Shown: piece by piece, positions 57,952 through 64,000 of the stretch
Position numbering within the stretch: the first letter of the stretch is position 1
Layout: every line of letters begins with the position of its first letter
DNA from: Psychromicrobium silvestre
GTDB taxonomy: Bacteria; Actinomycetota; Actinomycetes; Actinomycetales; Micrococcaceae
Direction: 5' to 3'
Assembly: GCF_013408295.1 (NCBI RefSeq)
Contig: NZ_JACBYQ010000002.1
Location: 434,001-498,000 of the forward strand
Length of the DNA: 64,000 nucleotides
Notes under the pieces: generated by a model
What the model was told of the DNA's origin: nothing
The model's input: the letters and a program-made list of their open reading frames with translations, nothing else
The model's database searches: none
Translations under genes and position numbers: made by a program

Positions 57952-58470
57952 ATGAACACCGCCGAACTATTGACCGATGCTTTCAACCGGATCGACGAAG
58001 AGGTCCGAGACGTGCTGAATGGCCTGGCTACTCAGACCATGAACACCCAACCTGCGGCGGAGCGCCGGGAGCGTTCCAACTCAATTAGCTGGCTAATCTG
58101 GCACCTGAGCAGGGTTCAGGACGATCATCTGGCTGGCGTGGTGGGCACTGAGCAGCTCTGGACTCAAGGAGGCTTCGCCGAACGCGCCGGGCTACCGCTC
58201 TCCCCTCGCGATACCGGCTACGGACATAACCCGGATGAGGCGGCATCTGTGGTCTTTGAAGGACCGCAGTTACTCGCCAAATATCACGCTGCAGTACACG
58301 AGATGACCCTCGATTTCATCAAGAATTTGAGCGATCAGGACCTGGACCGAGTGGTAGATCAGCGCTGGAATCCTCCGGTAACTCTGGGTGTCCGGCTAGT
58401 CAGCGTGCTCTCCGATTGCTCGCAGCACGTCGGCCAGGCAGCCTATGCCAAGGGCATGCTGAGCAGCTAG
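57952..58470 (+). CDS. DinB/DUF664-family protein
   Basis: A 172-aa four-helix protein of the DinB family, whose actinobacterial members include bacillithiol/mycothiol S-transferases. The metal-binding His residues appear in SWLIWHLSRVQDDHLAG and CSQHVGQAAYAKG. It follows the GGT-like gene by 24 bp, after AGGAAGG, probably on the same transcript. Its 3' end overlaps the convergent yhhQ gene by 4 nt. Thiol-transfer activity is inferred from family and organism. Confidence 0.85.
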   Translation: MNTAELLTDAFNRIDEEVRDVLNGLATQTMNTQPAAERRERSNSISWLIWHLSRVQDDHLAGVVGTEQLWTQGGFAERAGLPLSPRDTGYGHNPDEAASVVFEGPQLLAKYHAAVHEMTLDFIKNLSDQDLDRVVDQRWNPPVTLGVRLVSVLSDCSQHVGQAAYAKGMLSS

Positions 58471-59177
58471 CTCGCGATGCTGGGCGTGGCCTCGGCAGCT
58501 TCGATTCCGTAGCTGGGCTCGCGCTTCTTGATCCAGGCGATCACTACGGCGGTGACCGGAACGAGTAGGTATTGCACGGCCACCTTGTAGACGAAGCCGA
58601 AAAACACGTAGTTAGCCCAGCCACCGACGCCGGTGATCCCAATAATCGGGGCAGCCACCGTGCAAAAGATCAGCGTATCAACGAGTTCCCCGGCACCGGA
58701 GGAACCCAGCAGACGCGCCCAGAGCCGTCGCTCGCCCTGCCGGGCCTTGAGTCGCGACATAATGAACGAGTTGACTAGCTGCCCGGACACGAAGGCAACG
58801 AGTGAGCCCGCTACAAGGATCGGCGTCGGGCCGAGTACGTTCTCCAGGGCAGCCTGCCGATCCTGGCCGGAGCCGTCGTTGAAGCCCGGCAGGATGATGA
58901 TGATCCAATAACACAACGTGGAGAAAAGAGAGAGCGCGAAGCAGGTAAATACCGCGCGACGGGCTACTTTAAAGCCATAGACTTCGCTGATCACATCGCC
59001 CAGGATGTAGGCAAAGGGAAACAGGAAGAAGGCACCGTCGGTGAGGATCGGGCCAAATTGCACGCCCTTGACCGCGCCGATTCCGGAGAGCACCACGATC
59101 ACCGCCATCACGGCCATCAGAATGCCAAAATAGCGGCTACCCAGGGAAGCGTAGCGGGCGGGTGCGGTGGGGTTCAT
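58467..59177 (-). CDS. yhhQ: Queuosine precursor transporter (YhhQ/VUT family)
   Basis: A 236-aa membrane protein with about six helices: RYFGILMAVMAVIVVLSGIGAVKGV, FPFAYILGDVISEVYGFKVARRAVF (the family's conserved E/D-containing helix), VAFVSGQLVNSFIMSRLK, LLGSSGAGELVDTLIFCTVA. YhhQ imports preQ0/preQ1 or queuine. I chose the ATG at 59177 after AGAGGA; the longer frame from 59219 lacks a ribosome site. With tgt at 54692 it makes a queuine salvage route. Confidence 0.93.
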   Translation of the reverse strand: MNPTAPARYASLGSRYFGILMAVMAVIVVLSGIGAVKGVQFGPILTDGAFFLFPFAYILGDVISEVYGFKVARRAVFTCFALSLFSTLCYWIIIILPGFNDGSGQDRQAALENVLGPTPILVAGSLVAFVSGQLVNSFIMSRLKARQGERRLWARLLGSSGAGELVDTLIFCTVAAPIIGITGVGGWANYVFFGFVYKVAVQYLLVPVTAVVIAWIKKREPSYGIEAAEATPSIAS

Positions 59178-59249
59178 CGAGGGTCCTCTTGCTAGTACGT
59201 CAGGGAGACCCGTCTGCACCCAGGCCGCGCACTATTCTACTCATATCGG

Positions 59250-59305
59250 CTACCGTTTCCCCTTTTTGCGCGCCTAAGAACGGGTGCATAAAGGGGAAAC
59301 GGTAG
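59250..59305. terminator. 16-bp perfect inverted repeat between yhhQ and the permease
   Basis: CTACCGTTTCCCCTTT (59250–59265) and AAAGGGGAAACGGTAG (59290–59305) pair without mismatch around a 24-nt loop. It separates the permease from yhhQ (both minus strand) and may be a terminator or an operator. A run of GTTGCGGC repeats lies just beyond it (59311–59340). Confidence 0.6.
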
Positions 59306-59349
59306 CGTTTTTGCGGCGTTGCGGCGTTGCGGCGTCGCGACGTCACGAG

Positions 59350-60882
59350 CTACGGAGCTACCCCGGTGGCCAGCACCTTGCCGCGGAAGAACTCGGGCTT
59401 GCGCAGGAACATCACCAGCATCAACACCGCGCCGAGCAGAATGACGCCGATCCCCAGGATGAAGACCAGGCCAAGCCCGCCGATCTCAGAACCCGAGCCA
59501 TAGGCCGGATCCATCGAGTCAATCGCGGTCTTGACGAACATCACCAGCAGAATCACGCCGCCCAGCAGCGGGAAGAGGAAGGTGAAGAAAAATCCGCGGA
59601 CCGAATCAAACCAGCGCTTGCGGAAATACCAAACGCAGGCCAGCGAGGTGATGCCGTAGTAAAAGCAGATCATCATACCGAGGGCGGTAATGGTGTCCCA
59701 GAGCGCGTTTTCCGAAATGATCCGAGTGACGGCGTAGAACACCGCAGCGGCAATGGCCGAGACGATAGTAGCCACCGAGGGGGATTTGTAGGTTGGACTG
59801 ATCTTGCCCAACGATTTCGGCAGCGCTTGATAGTGCCCCATCGCCAGCAGGGTACGACCCGGCGAAACGAAAGTGGACTGCAAGGACGCTGCCGAGCTAG
59901 AAAGAATCGCCAAGGACATCAGAATCGCGAACGGACCCATTACCGGACCCGCCAGTACGGCGAAGATACTCGCCTGATTATCCGGGTTCCCCGCCCCCAG
60001 CCCGGTATCACCGATACCGGCAAAGGAGAGCGTAGCTAGCGCAACCACGAGGTAGATCACCACGATGATAATCACGGTAAGGGTCGCCGCACGTCCTGGG
60101 GTTTTCTTCGGGTTCTTGGTCTCTTCATTCATGGTCAGGGTGACGTCCCAGCCCCAGTAGATGAAGATCGAGAGCGAAACCCCGGCCGCAAACTCAGAGA
60201 AGGAGTTGACCGCAAAGGGGTTGAACCAGTCCGGGCTAATTGCGGTGGCGTCGAAAGCGGTCCCGGAGGAGACATGAATAAATGCCGAAATAGCGAACCA
60301 CCCCAGCACCAGCAACTGGAAAGCTACCAGCACGTACTGGAAACTTTTGGTGGTCTCCATCCCTCGATAGGAAATCCAGCAGGCCAGCGCGATGAAGACG
60401 AAAGTGGTGGCGATATTGAGCGGCAACACCTTGCTCAATTCCCCCAGCTCCGGATTAGAGAAAATCTGCGCCAGCATGAGATAGAAGAAGTCGACGGCGA
60501 CGGCGGCCAGATTGGAGAGCACAATAATGGTCGCCGCGATCAGGCCCCAGCCTCCCATCCAACCAATCCAAGGGCCGAAAGCTCGGCTAGCCCAGGTGAA
60601 AGAGGTACCGGAATCCGGCATCGCGTTATTGAGTTCCCGGTAGCCGAAGGCCACCAGCAACATGGGAATGAATCCGACCAGGAAGATCGCCGGTAAATGC
60701 ACTCCAACCACCGAAACGGTCGGCCCCAAGGCCGCCGTCAGGGTGTAGGCGGGGGCAATACAGGAAATCCCGATGACCACCGCACCGAGCAGGCCCACCG
60801 AGCCGGCTTTCAAACCTTTTTCGCTCAGACCGCTCGGCTCATCCGCTGTGCCCTGGGCTGAAGACGCCTTCGTCTCGCTCAT
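59350..60882 (-). CDS. APC-family amino acid/polyamine permease
   Basis: A 510-aa membrane protein with about 12 helices: AVVIGISCIAPAYTLTAALGP (unwound TM1), FGYRELNNAMPDSGTSFTWASRAFGPWIGW, IYWGWDVTLTMNEETKNPKKTPGRA. It imports an amino acid or polyamine. It lies 1 nt after the universal stress gene and two genes after the putrescine oxidase, so putrescine or a related amine is the likely substrate. I chose the ATG at 60882 after AGAGGGTG. Confidence 0.9.
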   Translation of the reverse strand: MSETKASSAQGTADEPSGLSEKGLKAGSVGLLGAVVIGISCIAPAYTLTAALGPTVSVVGVHLPAIFLVGFIPMLLVAFGYRELNNAMPDSGTSFTWASRAFGPWIGWMGGWGLIAATIIVLSNLAAVAVDFFYLMLAQIFSNPELGELSKVLPLNIATTFVFIALACWISYRGMETTKSFQYVLVAFQLLVLGWFAISAFIHVSSGTAFDATAISPDWFNPFAVNSFSEFAAGVSLSIFIYWGWDVTLTMNEETKNPKKTPGRAATLTVIIIVVIYLVVALATLSFAGIGDTGLGAGNPDNQASIFAVLAGPVMGPFAILMSLAILSSSAASLQSTFVSPGRTLLAMGHYQALPKSLGKISPTYKSPSVATIVSAIAAAVFYAVTRIISENALWDTITALGMMICFYYGITSLACVWYFRKRWFDSVRGFFFTFLFPLLGGVILLVMFVKTAIDSMDPAYGSGSEIGGLGLVFILGIGVILLGAVLMLVMFLRKPEFFRGKVLATGVAP

Positions 60883-60883
60883 A

Positions 60884-61771
60884 TCACCCTCTAGTTGATT
60901 CTGATGGATTCTGACCACGCGGAAGCACGATCATGGGTACCGGCAGCGCACGTAGAATGCTTTGCGCCGTGCCACCCAGGAACAGCGAATGCGCTCGAGC
61001 CAATCGGCTAGAGCCGATCAGCAAGACTTCCCCGGGCTGCCAGTCCAGGGTGTCCACTGCTTGTTCGATGCTGCGGCCCTGTGCCACCTCGATGACCACC
61101 TGCAGAGCCGAAGAGTCCGAGCGGGAGGCTAGTTCGCCGTCGAGCTTGTCTTGCAGGTAGGCCCGGGCCGCTGACTGGACATTGCTCGCCGAACTTTCGG
61201 CAGGGTCCTGATCGAGAGCCAAAAGCGAGATTAGCCGCAACGGTAGCGCCCGCCTGGCCGCGGTATCGAGGGCCAGGCTCAGCACCTCGTTGGCACCAGG
61301 CCTGGTGCCAACTCCACAGCTGAGCCGGGTGATCGGGTCGAGGTTCTGGTAACCACCGGGGGCCAGGGCCACCGGAACACTCGCCGAGTGCAGCAGCGCA
61401 CTTACCGTGCTGCCCACCGTGAAACGCTTGAACAGCCCCTGATTAGCGGCTCCCACCACCAACAGAGCAGCCTGAAACTCTTCGACAGCGGCATTCAACG
61501 CCTCGGGTTCAGATTCTGCGGCGCGCAGGTGACCGCGAGCCACAATATCTGCCGGAACAGACTTCAAGGCTTCATCCAGCCAGGATTGAGCCTGTTTTTC
61601 CAGGGTCGCATCAAAGCCGGAGCTGGGTGGGTAGGCAGCGTTGAAGGGCGATTCCTCCGGAAGCACCAGAACCAGGTCTAGTTCAGCATCCTGCCGCCTG
61701 GCCAAGGCGATGGCCAAGCTGAGTGCCTCGCGACCGCGCAGATTGGCGGAATAGCCGACGACGTAACGCAT
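60884..61771 (-). CDS. Universal stress protein (two UspA domains)
   Basis: A 295-aa tandem UspA protein: VVGYSANLRGREALSLAIALARR in the first half and a matching second repeat, with the nucleotide-binding GAANQGLFKRFTVGSTVSALLHSASVPVALAPGG and IGSSRLARAHSLFLGGTAQSILRALPVPMIVLP (G-x2-G-x9-G-S motifs). ATP binding is likely. I use the ATG at 61771, 1 nt from the oxidase stop; the longer form overlaps that gene. It is the middle gene of the putrescine operon; its role there is not clear. Confidence 0.9.
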   Translation of the reverse strand: MRYVVGYSANLRGREALSLAIALARRQDAELDLVLVLPEESPFNAAYPPSSGFDATLEKQAQSWLDEALKSVPADIVARGHLRAAESEPEALNAAVEEFQAALLVVGAANQGLFKRFTVGSTVSALLHSASVPVALAPGGYQNLDPITRLSCGVGTRPGANEVLSLALDTAARRALPLRLISLLALDQDPAESSASNVQSAARAYLQDKLDGELASRSDSSALQVVIEVAQGRSIEQAVDTLDWQPGEVLLIGSSRLARAHSLFLGGTAQSILRALPVPMIVLPRGQNPSESTRG

Positions 61772-61772
61772 C

Positions 61773-63137
61773 TCAGTTGCGAACTTTGAGTTTGGCGGCA
61801 ATCACCGCGGCGGTAGCTTGCCCCATCCGGACCGCTCCGTCCACATGCTGGTAACCCTCGGCTGCCAGGTCCGATGAGGACCAATGGATTGGCCCCACCG
61901 GGGTGCGCTGATCCGCGCCGTAGCGGTGCAGACCACCCAGGTCGTAACTCGCGGCATAGGCTCCGCGGGTCCATTCCTCGGAGCCCCAATCGGATTCGTA
62001 GTACACCTCTGGGTTCGCCGCCTGCGGTCCAAGGTAGCTGGCCAGGGATTCGAGGATTGCGGCCTTACGCTCTTGCGCGCTGAGCGCGAATACCATGTCG
62101 GCCTTCTCGTCGGAGACGAAACCGACCAAGGTGCCACGAGCGTCCTGGTAATTGGTGTTGTCGTACACTTCCTGCACGATCTCCGCCGCGCCGAAGCCGG
62201 TCCCGGAGAGGCCATCTTCGCGCCAGAAGGGGGTCTTGTAGACGGCATGCACTTTGATCACTAGGCCAAGCGATTGGTGCTGATGCATCTGATGCTGGCG
62301 GCGTGGCAGCGGCGGATCGAAGGAGACCCGGGAGTACAGATTCGGCGGAACCGCCATCACTACCTTGCGCCCGGTGACCGATACGCCGTCGGCCTCGACC
62401 AGCACCGAATCCTCGCTCCAGCGAATGGTGCGCACCGGCGCGTTCAGCAGCACATCGTCGCCCAGTTCGGCCGCCATCTTTTCTGAAACCTGCTGCATGC
62501 CACCGATTACCCGCTTATCCAGGATAAATCCGTCATCAACCAGATTGCTGAAGGACCCGGCGGAGGCTGCCATCAGCACGGCCTGCAGAACGGAAAAGGC
62601 GTGCGCGGGTTTAGTCAGCATGCCACCGGCAATGAACAGGCCGATGTTATTGCAGGCTTCCTCGTCATCGGACTGCTGGCGGAGCCAGTGGTGGAAGGAG
62701 ATGGTGTCCAGCTCTCGCGCCAGCGGATGTGCCCAAGGTTCTTCCGCGCCGATCTGCGCGGCCAGCTCGTCCAGGATCACGGTGAGCCGTTCCATCTCGG
62801 CCACCGTGTGTTCGGAGGCTGGGAACATCTCGCCGGTGTAGCGGGTGCGCTTCCCGTCCGGAGCGAGGTAGACGGACTCGCCTTCGCGGTAACGGCTGAA
62901 GGTGTCCAGGCCGAGTTCTTCGAGTAGGCCGATCAGTCCGGTCTGGTCGGGGGAAACCCACTGACCACCGATTTCCAAGACCGCACCGTCAATGGTGTTG
63001 GTCCAGGTGCGGCCGCCGACCCGGTCCCGAGCTTCGAGCACCGCAACGCTTAGGCCGGCTTTTTTCAATTGCCGAGCCGCGCTTAGACCGGACGGTCCAG
63101 CGCCGACGATGATGACATCTCTTGTCAGTGTGCTCAT
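61773..63137 (-). CDS. puo: Flavin monoamine oxidase, putrescine oxidase type
   Basis: A 454-aa FAD-dependent amine oxidase. FAD binding is by VIIVGAGPSGLSAARQL and LEARDRVGGRTWT; GGQWVSPDQTG, EIVQEVYDNTN and YQHVDGAVRMGQATAAVIAA (C-terminal FAD contacts) follow. The overall pattern resembles Kocuria/Rhodococcus putrescine oxidase, which makes 4-aminobutanal, NH3 and H2O2. It heads an operon with a stress protein and an amine permease, and a divergent TetR gene is next to it. The start ATG follows GAAGGG. Substrate preference is inferred. Confidence 0.86.
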   Translation of the reverse strand: MSTLTRDVIIVGAGPSGLSAARQLKKAGLSVAVLEARDRVGGRTWTNTIDGAVLEIGGQWVSPDQTGLIGLLEELGLDTFSRYREGESVYLAPDGKRTRYTGEMFPASEHTVAEMERLTVILDELAAQIGAEEPWAHPLARELDTISFHHWLRQQSDDEEACNNIGLFIAGGMLTKPAHAFSVLQAVLMAASAGSFSNLVDDGFILDKRVIGGMQQVSEKMAAELGDDVLLNAPVRTIRWSEDSVLVEADGVSVTGRKVVMAVPPNLYSRVSFDPPLPRRQHQMHQHQSLGLVIKVHAVYKTPFWREDGLSGTGFGAAEIVQEVYDNTNYQDARGTLVGFVSDEKADMVFALSAQERKAAILESLASYLGPQAANPEVYYESDWGSEEWTRGAYAASYDLGGLHRYGADQRTPVGPIHWSSSDLAAEGYQHVDGAVRMGQATAAVIAAKLKVRN

Positions 63138-63178
63138 GGCTACCCTTCAGGTATGCAGAAGATGTGAGAAGACTCATA

Positions 63179-63197
63179 AAATGAATCTGATTCATTT
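63179..63197. promoter_or_regulatory. Operator palindrome of the putrescine cluster
   Basis: AAATGAATC-T-GATTCATTT is a perfect palindrome around one base, 41 bp upstream of the oxidase ATG and about 92 bp upstream of the TetR gene. It is of TetR-operator type and placed to control both. Confidence 0.8.
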
Positions 63198-63289
63198 GTT
63201 CCGAATCCTACGTGACCGAACAGCAAAGGACAAGGGGTAATTTTTCGATGCAATAATCGATTACCGAGCATCGCCGTGAAGGGAAGAAA

Positions 63290-63967
63290 ATGACGGAATC
63301 GGCCGCAGGGCTGGAGGAACTGCCCAAACGGCGTGTGGGAAGACCGGTCAAAGCAGTCCTCGAACGAGGACGAATCACCCAGGCAGCGCTCAAGCTGGTA
63401 CGCCAAGAGGGGTACCAGGGACTGACCATGTCCGCGCTTGCCCGACGCCTAAATGTTGCCCCCTCCGCGCTCTACAACCATGTGCGCTCCAAACAGGATC
63501 TGCTCATTCTGGTCCAGGACCACCTAATGTCCCTGGTTGATGTGAGCAGTTTCGAAAGCGAGCCCTGGGACGTTTCGGTCCGCAACTGGGCACATTCCTA
63601 CCGGGATGTCTTCGCCCATCACACTCCATTGATCCCGCTGATCGCCATCCAACCGATCACCGACTCCCCGCAGACCTTGCGAATCTATGAGGCGGTGGCC
63701 GCCGGCTTCCGCCGGGCAGCCTGGCCGGAAGCGGAAGTGGTGAACGCCGTCGTCGCACTGGAGTCCTTCATTTATGGCTCAGCCTTCGATGTGACAGCTC
63801 CAGAGAATATCTTCGACTGCGGGCACCTGGCGCCACAGGCCCCTTCCTTTGCCGAAGCGGTCTCCGCACGGGAGAAAATCTATGGCCGCTACTCCGCGAA
63901 TCCAGCTTTTGAGCTTGGACTCGAAGCAATGATTTTAGGCCTCAAATCACGCAGCGAACGCCCCTAA
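63290..63967 (+). CDS. TetR-family regulator of the putrescine cluster
   Basis: A 225-aa regulator. Residues about 25–70 are the helix-turn-helix (ITQAALKLVRQEGYQGLTMS, NVAPSALYNHVRSKQDLLILV); the rest is a helical ligand domain with the TetR_C type segments (PLIPLIAIQPITDSPQTLRIYEAV, FIYGSAFDV). It is divergent from the oxidase–Usp–permease operon. The ATG follows AAGGGAAG. A polyamine or its aldehyde is the likely inducer, by location only. Confidence 0.92.
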   Translation: MTESAAGLEELPKRRVGRPVKAVLERGRITQAALKLVRQEGYQGLTMSALARRLNVAPSALYNHVRSKQDLLILVQDHLMSLVDVSSFESEPWDVSVRNWAHSYRDVFAHHTPLIPLIAIQPITDSPQTLRIYEAVAAGFRRAAWPEAEVVNAVVALESFIYGSAFDVTAPENIFDCGHLAPQAPSFAEAVSAREKIYGRYSANPAFELGLEAMILGLKSRSERP

Positions 63968-64000
63968 GGCGAGGCTTCCCGGCAAATCTCTCCCTTCCTT

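Noticed and set aside
58467-59349. PreQ1 riboswitch before yhhQ
   Set aside because: I looked for the short C-rich preQ1 pseudoknot in the leader and did not find it.
59284-60039. 251-codon plus-strand open frame
   Set aside because: It is antisense to the APC permease and is His/Gln/Arg-rich, as expected from reversed membrane-protein codons.
1-64000. Prophage, CRISPR array, integrase or complete insertion sequence
   Set aside because: No capsid, integrase, Cas or transposase motifs were seen and no regular spacer repeats were found.

Overview
This window comes from a high-GC Gram-positive actinobacterium, most likely a Micrococcaceae member (Arthrobacter / Psychromicrobium / Renibacterium-like). 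The grounds are GTP-dependent PEP carboxykinase, an Lhr–Nei2 gene pair, a DinB/DUF664 thiol-transferase-type protein, sortase-E-type LAxTG surface proteins, a c-di-AMP riboswitch in front of a secreted lysozyme-like protein, and many start codons placed 6–7 nt after a TANNNT -10 box (leaderless transcription). It is ordinary chromosome, densely packed, with no prophage, CRISPR array or complete insertion sequence. The identification rests on protein motifs only; no database search was possible.

Layout. 1–6.7 kb: the end of a phosphomannomutase gene, then a block of HIT protein, LysR regulator, class III CoA-transferase and methylmalonyl-CoA decarboxylase, bracketed by two direct copies of a 76-bp hairpin repeat, then pckG. 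7–11.4 kb: tRNA-Arg, followed by a decayed tandem duplication (terminator plus 3' end of a surface-protein gene), a DUF4406-like gene and two surface proteins. 11.5–21.8 kb: WYL regulator with a hydrolase, acetyltransferases, a flavin disulfide-reductase homologue, an operon of a degenerate ABC ATPase, a YhgE/Pip protein and a TetR regulator, an EamA/LysR divergent pair and a SixA phosphatase. 21.8–28.5 kb: a receiver-less winged-helix regulator, a two-component system, a MarR–MFS operon, and a c-di-AMP riboswitch with a secreted transglycosylase-like protein.

28.5–39.8 kb: membrane protein, upp/tadA with overlapping divergent promoters, a GlxA-type regulator with an isochorismatase-fold hydrolase, tRNA-Ser followed by a YefM/YoeB toxin–antitoxin pair, an MSCRAMM-like LAxTG adhesin, a cation/proton antiporter, and a YcnI-type copper protein with a membrane partner. 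39.8–48.4 kb: Lhr helicase and Nei2 glycosylase (DNA repair), an RNA pseudouridine synthase, an ArsR/AHSA1 pair and a DUF1684 protein. 48.4–54.6 kb: acyl-CoA dehydrogenase with short-chain dehydrogenase, a GH76 protein overlapping a PAP2 phosphatase, a YdeI-like protein, a tiny ribbon-helix-helix protein coupled to a VOC protein, and a NUDIX protein. 54.7–59.2 kb: queuine salvage genes (tgt and a YhhQ transporter) around a gamma-glutamyltransferase homologue and a DinB protein. 59.3–64 kb: a putrescine-use cluster (oxidase, universal stress protein, APC permease) with a divergent TetR regulator and a near-perfect operator palindrome.

The most unusual items are the paired 76-bp repeats with compensating changes in their stem, the CoA-transferase/decarboxylase pair, the surface protein that carries its LAxTG sorting-like segment at the wrong (N-terminal) end, the degenerate ABC ATPase fixed next to YhgE/Pip, the 22-bp divergent leaderless promoter, and the RHH protein with three CTAGC boxes at exact 8-bp spacing.
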